DNA of 64,000 nt from Arenibacter sp040216555 (GTDB lineage Bacteria; Bacteroidota; Bacteroidia; Flavobacteriales; Flavobacteriaceae): the NCBI GenBank assembly GCA_040216555.1, contig JAVJOW010000036.1, positions 112,877 through 176,876 of the forward strand, in the 5' to 3' direction. How positions within the stretch are numbered: the first letter of the stretch is position 1; every line of letters starts with the position of its first letter. This document shows, piece after piece, positions 54,497 to 63,063 of this stretch. The translations under genes were made by a program, and so were the position numbers. A model generated the notes under the pieces. It saw nothing but the letters and a program-made list of their open reading frames with translations, was not told where the DNA came from and searched no databases.

Positions 54497-55639
54497 CTAA
54501 TATGTTACGTAATCCACAATTTCCAGTCCGTAACCTACAAGCCCCACTCTTTTGGTGTGACTAGAATTGCTCAATAACCTAATTTTGGCTATATCCAAAT
54601 CGTGTAAAATTTGGGCTCCAACACCAAAATCCTTGGCATCCATATCCACCTTGGGGGCCTTGTATATTCCTTGTTTTTGCAATTCCTTAAGTTCGCCTAA
54701 ACGGCCCAATAGGTTCAAGGATTCGGTTTCTTGGTTTATAAAGACTATGGCCCCTTTGCCTACTTCGTTTATGGCATTGAACATGTCCTCCAATTTTTTA
54801 TCCGGATTATTGGTAAGGGTACCTAAAATGTCATTATTGATCAAGGTAGAATTTATTCTGGTCAGGACCTTTTCATCTTTTTGCCAGGTTCCTTTGGTCA
54901 GCGCCAAATGCACCTGATTATTGGTGGTCTGTTGGTAGGCCCTCAATCTAAATTCGCCAAATCTGGTCACTATGTTAAAATCCTCCATTTTACGGATCAG
55001 GCTATCATGTTCCATTCGATAGGCGATCAGAGCTTCTATGGATACAATTTTAAGATCAAATGTCTTGGCTACTTTTACCAATTGGGGCAATCTGGCCATA
55101 GACCCATCCTCGTTCATAATCTCAACGATGACCCCGGCAGGTTTTAATCCGGCCAAACGGGCAAAATCAATCGCGGCTTCGGTATGTCCGGTTCTTCTTA
55201 GCACACCGCCTTCTTTGGCAACAAGGGGAAATATATGTCCAGGTCTTCCCAAATCATGGGCCTTTATATTTGCATCTGTCAATGCCTTAACGGTACTGGC
55301 ACGATCTGCAGCAGATATACCTGTGGTAACCCCATGGCCCCTTAAATCAACAGAAACAGTGAATGCGGTTTCCATAGGATCGGTATTATTGTGGACCATC
55401 ATGTGTAGACCCAATTCCTTACACCTACCTTCGGTGAGCGGGGCACAGATAAGTCCTCTACCATGGGTAGCCATAAAATTGATCAATTCTGGAGTGGCCA
55501 ATTCTGCAGCCGCCAAAAAATCTCCTTCATTTTCCCTGTTTTCATCATCCACTACAATAATTACCTTGCCTTGCCTTATATCTTCAATGGCTTCCTCAAT
55601 AGTATTTAGCGTAATTGTCTTTTCAACCTTTGTCGTCAT
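54497..55639 (-). CDS. ribB: RibBA-type protein: DHBP synthase with a degenerate GTP cyclohydrolase II half
   Basis: A 380-residue protein. The N-terminal 200 residues are an intact 3,4-dihydroxy-2-butanone-4-phosphate synthase (VVDDENRENEGDF, TGHTEAAIDFARLAGL), making the C4 unit of riboflavin. Residues 205-380 align with GTP cyclohydrolase II: GVGAQILHDLDIAKIRLLSN and KRVGLVGYGLEIVDY at the end. But the zinc-binding segment, normally C-x10-C-x-C, reads TRINSTLINNDILGTLTNN, and the whole domain has no cysteine; the arginine-rich catalytic stretch is also lost. So the second half should not make the pyrimidine unit. Its start overlaps the LptF/LptG-type gene by 4 bp. Confidence 0.9.
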   Translation of the reverse strand: MTTKVEKTITLNTIEEAIEDIRQGKVIIVVDDENRENEGDFLAAAELATPELINFMATHGRGLICAPLTEGRCKELGLHMMVHNNTDPMETAFTVSVDLRGHGVTTGISAADRASTVKALTDANIKAHDLGRPGHIFPLVAKEGGVLRRTGHTEAAIDFARLAGLKPAGVIVEIMNEDGSMARLPQLVKVAKTFDLKIVSIEALIAYRMEHDSLIRKMEDFNIVTRFGEFRLRAYQQTTNNQVHLALTKGTWQKDEKVLTRINSTLINNDILGTLTNNPDKKLEDMFNAINEVGKGAIVFINQETESLNLLGRLGELKELQKQGIYKAPKVDMDAKDFGVGAQILHDLDIAKIRLLSNSSHTKRVGLVGYGLEIVDYVTY

Positions 55640-57120
55640 GTCACTGCAATTTTATCTTTCTTCTTAAATACGCCCTTAAAGTAATCCAAAATACTCCCAA
55701 AAGACATTAATCCCTTGTCTGCCGTTGCCCTTCTGGTTAGGAAAACACCTAAAGGTAACATTATAAATGTAGAAAGCCATGCCCCTATAATAGGATTTAT
55801 ATTTCCTTCCTTGGCATAATTTCCGGCAAATACCCCAATAAAATAATAGGTTAGGAATAGAACAATTGCGATAACCATAGGCAAACCCAAACCACCTTTT
55901 CTGATGATGGCACCCAAGGGAGCCCCAACAAAGAACAAAATAATACAGGATAAAGCCAAGGCATATTTTTTGTGTAGCGATAAAATGTGAAGACGATATA
56001 TCTTGTATTTTATTTGAAGCTCATTTTTCTTTCCTTGAATACTTGTTATAATATTGGAAGTGGCACTTTTTGCAGAGCTTAAAATCTGTGTTTGGTGCCA
56101 TGAAGGATAGATGGCCAATATACTATCAGTATCCATCTTGGTACCCAAAGAATCCATTTCTTTCTTTTTTTTATCGATTGTAATTTGGGCTAAAGAATCA
56201 GGCTTTTTTAAAGGTACGAAAGCGCCCATTCTACCTACAATATTCTTGGAAAAAGCAGTAACCAGTTTTACATTGTCGTCCTTTAGGGAATCTATGTCCT
56301 TGGTCAAGCGGGAAATATTTTTCATCTTATCCGTGCTTACATCCCTCTCCTCTTCCAAATCAACATCATTAAGATCTGAAAGATCCTTGTTGATGGTATA
56401 AGTCTTAAAATTGGCCTTGGTAAAAGGATTTTTCTTTTTCTCCTTATTATTTTTAGTGGACACGTCCAAGTAATAATGCCCGTCCTTTAATACCAACTGT
56501 AAGATATCCGAATCCTCACTGCTGATTAATTCTCCTGATTTGGCCTTGATTACAGTGGTATTGACTTTTGTTTTAGATTTTTCATGAATGATGACATTTT
56601 CCAAGAATCGATCATTTTCCCCATATTTACGGTCCACCTTCATATTCATTTCTGTACCCTCCAAATCACTAAAAACCCCCTCAGAAATTATTGCCGCAGG
56701 TTTAACCTTGGCAATGTTCCTTCTTAAATTATATATTTTTTGTTCAGAGATAGGAATAATATTGTTGGCGAAATAAAAAGTGACCCCTCCCAAAAACGTA
56801 ACAAAAACAATAAGTGGCAACATGGCCCTCTGTAGGGAAATACCAGAGGCCTTCATAGCTGCAAATTCATAATTTTCCGCAAAGGATCCAAAGGTAAGTA
56901 TGGAAGAAAGTAATACTGTTAAGGGAATTACCCGCTCCATTAAGTTGGGCATAAGGTAAAACAGGAATTTTCCTATTATGAAGATATCCAGTCCCTTACC
57001 TGCAAAATCATCAATAAACAACCAGATCGTTTGAAATACGAAGATAAACATCAGTATTACGAACGAACTGAGAAAATTAAAAAGGAACCTCGATAATATA
57101 TATCGGTCTAGAATTCTCAA
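55636..57120 (-). CDS. LptF/LptG (YjgP/YjgQ) family permease
   Basis: A 494-residue inner-membrane protein: three helices, a long periplasmic region (residues ~110-360) and three more helices. ILDRYILSRFLFNFLSSFVI at the start, and LIVFVTFLGGVTFYFANNII later, are typical for LptF/LptG. These pair with LptB to lift lipopolysaccharide off the inner membrane. The periplasmic region is longer than in enterobacterial members. Its start is 3 bp after lolA and its end overlaps ribBA by 4 bp, so all are one transcript. Confidence 0.9.
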   Translation of the reverse strand: MRILDRYILSRFLFNFLSSFVILMFIFVFQTIWLFIDDFAGKGLDIFIIGKFLFYLMPNLMERVIPLTVLLSSILTFGSFAENYEFAAMKASGISLQRAMLPLIVFVTFLGGVTFYFANNIIPISEQKIYNLRRNIAKVKPAAIISEGVFSDLEGTEMNMKVDRKYGENDRFLENVIIHEKSKTKVNTTVIKAKSGELISSEDSDILQLVLKDGHYYLDVSTKNNKEKKKNPFTKANFKTYTINKDLSDLNDVDLEEERDVSTDKMKNISRLTKDIDSLKDDNVKLVTAFSKNIVGRMGAFVPLKKPDSLAQITIDKKKKEMDSLGTKMDTDSILAIYPSWHQTQILSSAKSATSNIITSIQGKKNELQIKYKIYRLHILSLHKKYALALSCIILFFVGAPLGAIIRKGGLGLPMVIAIVLFLTYYFIGVFAGNYAKEGNINPIIGAWLSTFIMLPLGVFLTRRATADKGLMSFGSILDYFKGVFKKKDKIAVT

Positions 57121-57123
57121 TGT

Positions 57124-57768
57124 CTAATTTCTTATGATGTAATACCCATCATTTTTATACTTGTTCTCGTCAAAAGTAAATAAGGTTTTGGACAAGGGCT
57201 GGTCTATTTTAAAAGAATTAACAGTAATGGTCGTTTTTGTACCATTCTTCCCCGTTTCAATAAGTTTATAGATATGTTTGGTCTCCACATCTATACCCAA
57301 CAAAATAAATTTGATTTCTGAGTGGGTATCGATTGGTGTCAACTTCACAAACTGTATTTTTCTTCCTTGGACATTTTGCAAAATGTCCCAGTCATAGTTG
57401 TGACCCTGCTTGTAGAAGGTTAGCATTTTAGATGGCGTAATGGTATTTTCATCATCTAATTTCTCTTCAATGGTCACCTCTTCATTTTCTGGAACAACGG
57501 TATAGACCTTTTTACCGTCATATATTTGCTTGGAGCCCAGATAATTGAATAAATACTTATCGCCCTGCATGGTTACATCCCCTCTTGTTTCGGTATTTAT
57601 GTTGGCCTCTTCGTTGTTAAGACTGTATTTAAAGTCTACAAAAATATTGTCATAACTTTTTACTTTATTATACACTTCATCCAACAAAGATTTCGCCTTT
57701 GCAGAGTTTTGGGCCATAGATATTGAAGTAGATAATACCAATAATATAATAGATAATTTAATTTTCAT
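57124..57768 (-). CDS. lolA: LolA-like outer-membrane lipoprotein carrier
   Basis: A 214-residue secreted protein with a signal peptide (MKIKLSIILLVLSTSISMA). The mature half-barrel has SLLDEVYNKVKSYDNIFVDF, then GDVTMQGDKYLFNYLGSKQI and IYDGKKVYTVVPENEEVTI. LolA carries lipoproteins through the periplasm to the outer membrane. It lies between ftsK (31-bp gap upstream) and the LptF/LptG permease, a common order in this group. Confidence 0.9.
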   Translation of the reverse strand: MKIKLSIILLVLSTSISMAQNSAKAKSLLDEVYNKVKSYDNIFVDFKYSLNNEEANINTETRGDVTMQGDKYLFNYLGSKQIYDGKKVYTVVPENEEVTIEEKLDDENTITPSKMLTFYKQGHNYDWDILQNVQGRKIQFVKLTPIDTHSEIKFILLGIDVETKHIYKLIETGKNGTKTTITVNSFKIDQPLSKTLFTFDENKYKNDGYYIIRN

Positions 57769-57799
57769 TTTCTTCTATTTAAATTTTTAACACTGTCTC

Positions 57800-60181
57800 C
57801 TATGCACTTTCATTGCTCAATAGTTGATCTAAAGCATAAATATCAGGTACAAGAACCTGACGAGCCTTGCTTCCTTCAAAAGGACCAACAATACCTGCTG
57901 CTTCCAACTGATCTATAATTCTCCCAGCCCTATTATATCCCAATTTCAATTTACGTTGTATCAAGGAGGCCGAACCCTGTTGTGCAATTACAATTACTTC
58001 TGCCGCTTCCCTAAACATGGCATCCCGATCGGAAATATTATAATCAATACTTGTGCCAGAATCATCATTTCCTAGGTATTCAGGAAGTAAATGTGCATCC
58101 GGGTAGGCTCTTTGGGAACCAATAAATTCTGTAATTTTAGCGACCTCCGGGGTATCCACAAAAGCACATTGGATTCTGGTAACGTCATTGCCCTGAGTAA
58201 ACAACATATCACCACGTCCAATCAATTGATCGGCCCCTTGAGTATCCAAAATGGTCCTTGAATCTATTTTTGAGGTCACCCTAAAAGCTATCCTAGCCGG
58301 GAAGTTAGCCTTTATAATCCCGGTAATTACGTTTACGGAAGGCCTTTGGGTTGCAATGATCAAGTGTATACCAATAGCCCTGGCCAATTGTGCCAATCTG
58401 GCAATAGGGGTTTCCACTTCTTTACCAGCGGTCATAATAAGATCGGCAAACTCATCTATTACCAATACGATATAGGGTAAAAACATATGCCCATCATTGG
58501 GGTTCAGTTTCCGAGCCTTAAACTTGGCGTTATATTCCTTTATATTGCGGACCATAGCCACCTTTAACAGCTCGTAACGGTTGTCCATTTCAATACAAAG
58601 TGAATTTAAAGTATTGATTACCTTATTGTTATCTGTGATAATAGCTTCCTCGGAATCCGGTAATTTGGCCAAATAATGTCTTTCAATCTTATTGAATAGC
58701 GTAAGTTCTACCTTTTTGGGATCTATAAGAACAAACTTTACCTCTGCAGGATGCTTTTTATAGAGCAAAGAGGTCAATACTGCATTCAGACCAACAGATT
58801 TACCCTGGCCAGTGGCCCCTGCCATTAACAAATGGGGCATTTTAGCCAAATCTACCACAAAAGTTTCATTGCTAATGGTTTTTCCGAAGGCAATGGGCAA
58901 CTGCATTTCCGCCTTCTGAAATTTGCTGGAAGCAATAACGGAACGCATGGATACGATGGTAGCATTTTTATTGGGCACTTCAATACCAATGGTCCCCTTT
59001 CCGGGTATAGGAGCGATAATTCTAATGCCAAGTGCTGCCAAGGACAGGGCAATATCATCCTCTAGGTTTTTTATTTTTGAAATTCGTACCCCCGCATCAG
59101 GTACAATCTCATAAAGTGTAACCGTGGGACCAATAGTAGCCTTAATTTGGGCTATACCTATTTTATAGTTCTTTAAGGTCTCCACAATTTTATTCTTATT
59201 TTCCTCCAGTTCCTCCTGGTTGATGGTAATACCGCCGCTGGCACCATGCTGATCCAAAAGATCCAATGGGGGAAACTTAAAATTGCCCAATTCCAAGGTA
59301 GGGTCAAATTCACCAAAATCCTCTACCAACTTGTCGGAAATATTATCCGACTCCTCTTTCTCTTCCTTAATTTTTTCCACTTCCATGGCAATAGTTTCCT
59401 CTTCGGGCCCAACCTTTACTTCAAATTCCTCGTCATCATCCTCTTTTGCCAAAATGGGAATATCTTTCTTATGGGTATAGGTGTCTATTACCACAGGGAT
59501 TTCTTCCTTCTCCTTGGTATATAAAATATCGTTCTCCCTGTCACTGTCATCAATCTTGGCAGCTTTACCGTTTTTAAATTCGGTAGCCAAAGATTTTCCT
59601 TTATCGTTTAAATAGGCAACTGCTTTATCCGGTGAAAATTGGAACAACCTTACCAAAATAACGATCAGACCAAAAAGCAATAAAAGAAAGACCCCAACTT
59701 TCCCTCCATAATCTTGAAGAAAATCGTTCATCTCGTACCCAACCATTCCACCCAACAACGGTTTACCAGACACAAAGAAGCCTAGGGCAAGGGAGAACCA
59801 GATTATAAATACCAAGCCCCATATCCATTTTCGCAGCAGCCCTTGTTTTTGCATACTCAAAAATAGGTACAGCCCCGTTATAAACAGTAGAAAGGTAAAT
59901 ATGATGGAAGAAACACCAAATCCCTTATAAAGCACAAAATGACTTACGTTGGCTCCAAATTTGTTCAATAAATTTCTAGCCTGTTCATTCCTGTTTGCAA
60001 ATTCGGTAAGCAAACTTTGATCGTCTTGCCAAGTAAAATAAAAGGAGACAAAAGAAAAGAACAGGGCAATACTTAAAAGCATTAACAACCCCCCAAAAAT
60101 GATTTTGTTCTGTTGCGATAGTTTTAAGGAAAAGCCTTTTTTATTGGGTGTTGACTTTGGTTTTTTTACCTTTTTTGCCAT
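57800..60181 (-). CDS. ftsK: DNA translocase FtsK
   Basis: A 793-residue protein with four or five N-terminal membrane helices (residues 25-190), an acidic linker (~220-320) and the motor: FPPLDLLDQHGASGG leads to the alpha domain, MPHLLMAGATGQGKSVGLN is Walker A, PYIVLVIDEFADLIM is Walker B, and HLIIATQRPSVNVITG follows. The gamma winged helix at the end (SLIQRKLKLGYNRAGRIIDQ, LEAAGIVGPFEGSKARQVL) binds the polar DNA sequences that direct the motor. It moves chromosomal DNA at the septum. Linker length is short compared with the E. coli protein. Confidence 0.95.
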   Translation of the reverse strand: MAKKVKKPKSTPNKKGFSLKLSQQNKIIFGGLLMLLSIALFFSFVSFYFTWQDDQSLLTEFANRNEQARNLLNKFGANVSHFVLYKGFGVSSIIFTFLLFITGLYLFLSMQKQGLLRKWIWGLVFIIWFSLALGFFVSGKPLLGGMVGYEMNDFLQDYGGKVGVFLLLLFGLIVILVRLFQFSPDKAVAYLNDKGKSLATEFKNGKAAKIDDSDRENDILYTKEKEEIPVVIDTYTHKKDIPILAKEDDDEEFEVKVGPEEETIAMEVEKIKEEKEESDNISDKLVEDFGEFDPTLELGNFKFPPLDLLDQHGASGGITINQEELEENKNKIVETLKNYKIGIAQIKATIGPTVTLYEIVPDAGVRISKIKNLEDDIALSLAALGIRIIAPIPGKGTIGIEVPNKNATIVSMRSVIASSKFQKAEMQLPIAFGKTISNETFVVDLAKMPHLLMAGATGQGKSVGLNAVLTSLLYKKHPAEVKFVLIDPKKVELTLFNKIERHYLAKLPDSEEAIITDNNKVINTLNSLCIEMDNRYELLKVAMVRNIKEYNAKFKARKLNPNDGHMFLPYIVLVIDEFADLIMTAGKEVETPIARLAQLARAIGIHLIIATQRPSVNVITGIIKANFPARIAFRVTSKIDSRTILDTQGADQLIGRGDMLFTQGNDVTRIQCAFVDTPEVAKITEFIGSQRAYPDAHLLPEYLGNDDSGTSIDYNISDRDAMFREAAEVIVIAQQGSASLIQRKLKLGYNRAGRIIDQLEAAGIVGPFEGSKARQVLVPDIYALDQLLSNESA

Positions 60182-60309
60182 TAAATCTTAAATTCTGGTG
60201 GCTAAATTACAAATTTACTGATGAACTCATCGGAACTTTTCCTATTGAAATAGCATTTTACGGAAACTCGTTACAAGCTAGATTGGGAATATTGAATAAC
60301 TAATGGATT

Positions 60310-60675
60310 TTAAAAGATTTTGGGAACATAGATGATAAGGCCTATAATGGATGCAGCAATGGACACCAACATAACCGCACCGGCAGAGATATCCTTAATG
60401 AACCCAATTTTTTCATCAAATTCGGGTTGGACAAAATCCGCTATTTTTTCCACGGCCGTGTTTAATCCCTCAATGCCCAGGACCAATCCAATTGCCAGAA
60501 TTTGAAGAATCCATTCCGTATTGGAAATTTCAAAATAAAATCCGGCAGCAGTCATCACTAAGGTGATAAAAACCTGAATCTTGATACTGGATTCCGTTCT
60601 TATTAAGAGTAATGCTCCCTTTAAAGCGAAACCAACACTCTTTATTCGATTCACCAAAAAACTTTCCTTAGGCAT
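60310..60675 (-). CDS. dgkA: diacylglycerol kinase family protein
   Basis: A 121-residue membrane protein with three helices. It opens with NRIKSVGFALKGALLLIRTE, and the signature IEGLNTAVEKIADFVQPEF plus GFIKDISAGAVMLVSIAA gives the Glu-x2-Asn and Lys-Asp-x2-Ala-Gly-Ala residues of the DgkA/undecaprenol kinase family. It phosphorylates a lipid alcohol, either diacylglycerol or undecaprenol, in the inner membrane. Its start overlaps the tpx stop by 8 bp. Confidence 0.93.
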   Translation of the reverse strand: MPKESFLVNRIKSVGFALKGALLLIRTESSIKIQVFITLVMTAAGFYFEISNTEWILQILAIGLVLGIEGLNTAVEKIADFVQPEFDEKIGFIKDISAGAVMLVSIAASIIGLIIYVPKIF

Positions 60676-61174
60676 CCATCAACACTTCTAAGGCGGCTTT
60701 GTAATTGGGCTCGTCAACGATTTCCGCAACCTGCTCCGTATAAACAACCTTTCCTTCCTCGTCCAGCACAACTACCGCTCTGGAGTGCAGGGATTTTAGT
60801 GGTCCGTCTACAAACTCCAAGCCAAAGGCCTTTCCGAAATTACCATCCCTGAAATCGGACAACATTTCTACATTTTCTATTCCCTCCGCACCACAAAAAC
60901 GGGCTTGGGCAAAAGGAAGGTCTTTGGAAACACATAAGACCTTAGTGTTTTCCAATTCGGCTGCTTCCTTATTAAATTGCCTTACAGATTGGGCACATGT
61001 GCCTGTGTCCACACTGGGAAAAATATTTAAAACCACTTTAGTACCCTTGTAATCGTCCAAATGGATATTGGTCAAATCCCCCTTGGTCAAAGAGAATCCA
61101 GGGGCTTTACTTCCTGGATCAGGTAGAGTTCCTATTGTGTTTATCGGGTTTCCTTTAAGTGTTACTGTAGCCAT
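60668..61174 (-). CDS. tpx: thiol peroxidase Tpx (atypical 2-Cys peroxiredoxin)
   Basis: A 168-residue Tpx of usual length. The peroxidatic Cys60 is in FPSVDTGTCAQSVRQF and the resolving Cys94 in FAQARFCGAEG, both in the standard places. SLHSRAVVVLDEEGKVVYTE is the conserved final region. It reduces hydroperoxides with thioredoxin. The second ATG at 61174 (MATVTLKGNP) is preferred to that at 61180 by family alignment. The gene overlaps dgkA. Confidence 0.95.
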   Translation of the reverse strand: MATVTLKGNPINTIGTLPDPGSKAPGFSLTKGDLTNIHLDDYKGTKVVLNIFPSVDTGTCAQSVRQFNKEAAELENTKVLCVSKDLPFAQARFCGAEGIENVEMLSDFRDGNFGKAFGLEFVDGPLKSLHSRAVVVLDEEGKVVYTEQVAEIVDEPNYKAALEVLMDA

Positions 61175-61358
61175 GATCAATTTTTTAAATTTTGCGTGAA
61201 AATAAAAAATATATGATTGATAAATAAGGAATATGAGATAAAAAGTAGGACAATAATTAGACTTGCCTATTTACTTAAATAAATACAAATACCTCTATCC
61301 TATGTAGTAACATAAAATAGAGGTATTTGCCATTATAGGGAGATAGATTCTAATCCAA

Positions 61359-61616
61359 TTATTTGTCTATGGAACCAACCACCCTTTGCATAAATTCGTT
61401 CAAAGCCTCTTTTTGGGGCTTGCCTTCCTTAATGGATTTTTGTACCTCCAAAGCTCCGTATAAATTGGAAATCAGTTCCCCGATAACATCCAATTCCTCA
61501 TCTTTTAACGTAGACACTTCGGTGATGGACTCCAATGTTTCTATGGTTTCCAATACATAGTCCTCATCGTTTTCCGCTATAAAGCCCGTAAGGTGTTTAA
61601 TTACTGGTAATTTCAC
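61359..61616 (-). CDS. small conserved protein of the thioredoxin/peroxiredoxin cluster
   Basis: An 85-residue, all-helical, acidic protein: MKLPVIKHLTGFIAENDEDY, ETIETLESITEVSTLKDEEL and GELISNLYGALEVQKSIKEG. It has no cysteine and no signal. It overlaps the thioredoxin-like gene by 20 bp, so the two are translationally coupled. Genes like it accompany thioredoxin and peroxiredoxin genes in flavobacteria; the function is not established. I recall such proteins as a DUF family but cannot verify the number. Confidence 0.8.
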   Translation of the reverse strand: MKLPVIKHLTGFIAENDEDYVLETIETLESITEVSTLKDEELDVIGELISNLYGALEVQKSIKEGKPQKEALNEFMQRVVGSIDK

Positions 61617-61911
61617 TGATCAATTCTTTTAAAACTTCATACTTATTGGTCTGTACCTGATTCTTAAATTCACCATCGCTAAAAATAGCAAAAGTGGGAA
61701 GATTGTCCACGTTGGCCAACTTTCTGGATTCAGGAAATTTCTCTGCATCTGCAAGAACAAAGGTGATATCCTCATTAATCGAAGCTTCTTTTTTAAACTT
61801 GGGCTTCATTATTCTACAGTTGCCACACCAGGTAGCCGAATATTGAACAACCACGTTTTTATTTTGATCTATAATCTCTTTCAGATTATCATTTTCCAAT
61901 TCAACTATCAT
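61597..61911 (-). CDS. thioredoxin-family protein with CGNC active site
   Basis: A 104-residue thioredoxin-fold protein. The active site is SATWCGNCRIMKPKF, Cys29 and Cys32 with Asn in place of the usual Pro; NLPTFAIFSDGE carries the cis-Pro. The changed dipeptide should alter redox potential. It lies between a peroxiredoxin gene and the small acidic protein; a hairpin with U-tract separates it from the peroxiredoxin. It likely reduces that peroxiredoxin. Confidence 0.92.
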   Translation of the reverse strand: MIVELENDNLKEIIDQNKNVVVQYSATWCGNCRIMKPKFKKEASINEDITFVLADAEKFPESRKLANVDNLPTFAIFSDGEFKNQVQTNKYEVLKELISEITSN

Positions 61912-61932
61912 AAATGCTAAATTTAATTTTAT

Positions 61933-61969
61933 AAAAAAGGAGTCAATTCAAAATATCAATTGACTCCTT
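61933..61969 (-). terminator. terminator/attenuator between peroxiredoxin and thioredoxin genes
   Basis: A perfect 12-bp stem (61937-61948 with 61958-61969) with a 9-base loop, followed on the minus strand by TTTTTTATAAAAT. It would end most peroxiredoxin transcripts and let some read through into the thioredoxin gene. Confidence 0.88.
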
Positions 61970-61986
61970 ATATTTAATTCCTGAAT

Positions 61987-62631
61987 TTAATTTGCATGTG
62001 CCGACAAATAACTGGCAACACCATTTCTATCTGCTGTCATAGCATCTTTACCTTCTTCCCAATTCGCAGGACAAACCTCTCCTTTTTCTTGAACATGGGT
62101 ATAGGCATCTATTAAGCGTAAATACTCGTTTACATTCCTACCCAAGGGCATATGATTGATTCCTTCATGGAATACAGTACCTTCCTCATCTATTAAATAG
62201 GTTGCTCTATACGTTACATTGTCACCATCTACCATAATAACACCGGTTTCCTCATTGTACTGCTCATTGGTGATATCCAAAATACCTAAAGTTGAGGCCA
62301 GATTTCTGTTGCTATCTGCAAGAATAGGGTAGGTAACACCTTCAATACCTCCATTGTCCTTAGCTGTATTCAACCAAGCAAAATGAACTTCGGCAGTGTC
62401 ACAAGAAGCTCCAATAATTATAGTGTTTCTTTTTTCAAATTCACCCAAGGCAGCTTGAAAAGCATGTAATTCTGTTGGACATACAAAAGTGAAATCTTTT
62501 GGGTACCAAAATAAGATTACCTTCTTATTATTTTTTTGAGCTTCTTCCAATACATTCAATTTGAAAGTATCGCCTAAATCGTTCATTGCATTGACGCTAA
62601 GATTTGGAAATTTTTTACCTACTAAAGTCAT
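61987..62631 (-). CDS. typical 2-Cys peroxiredoxin (AhpC/Prx1 type)
   Basis: A 214-residue peroxiredoxin. The ATG at 62631 (MTLVGKKFPNLSVNAM) matches the family start; a longer frame to 62697 has an unlikely N-terminus. The peroxidatic Cys51 is in WYPKDFTFVCPTELHAFQ, and the resolving Cys near 185 in GEVCPANWEEGKDAM. It removes peroxides and is recycled by a thioredoxin-like protein, likely the next gene. The upstream gap of about 430 bp shows no other gene. Confidence 0.95.
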   Translation of the reverse strand: MTLVGKKFPNLSVNAMNDLGDTFKLNVLEEAQKNNKKVILFWYPKDFTFVCPTELHAFQAALGEFEKRNTIIIGASCDTAEVHFAWLNTAKDNGGIEGVTYPILADSNRNLASTLGILDITNEQYNEETGVIMVDGDNVTYRATYLIDEEGTVFHEGINHMPLGRNVNEYLRLIDAYTHVQEKGEVCPANWEEGKDAMTADRNGVASYLSAHAN

Positions 62632-63063
62632 ATTTATAAAATTTATACTATTAATTTCTGATGTAAAATTACACCTAATTAAAGGGGTTTCTGCCAATAA
62701 GGATTTAAAAAACTTATGCCTATATAATAATTGTATATACCTGTGCCAATTCCTGTATTTACTTGTGAAATTGAAAAAATAAGAGCCTAGTATTTATTGA
62801 TTTCTCAATGCGGTTAGCTTAAAAATATCAAGTTCGTTTTTAGACAAAATAAGTAACTTATAAAATAATTTGATTTCTAAAAAATAACACCTTTGCCACT
62901 TATAAAAGTTAGTTGCTACTCCTTTTTAAATATCTTGACCTATAGTAGTTGTAAAGGGGAAAATTGAAGCAACACCATGGGCGCATGACAAATTATTTAG
63001 CAATAACCAACATAATTGCCTGCAAGAACAATTCTGGTAAATGAAATTCTTATATGAAGTTTA
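62632..63063. other. gene-free stretch between peroxiredoxin and NhaC genes
   Basis: 432 bp, AT-rich, with no coding frame, repeat or strong hairpin that I can support. It must hold the peroxiredoxin promoter and the end of the NhaC transcript. Confidence 0.4.

Noticed and set aside
54567..55667. Three plus-strand open frames over ribBA
   Set aside because: They are antisense to a well-supported gene, and their products have no recognisable family or signal.
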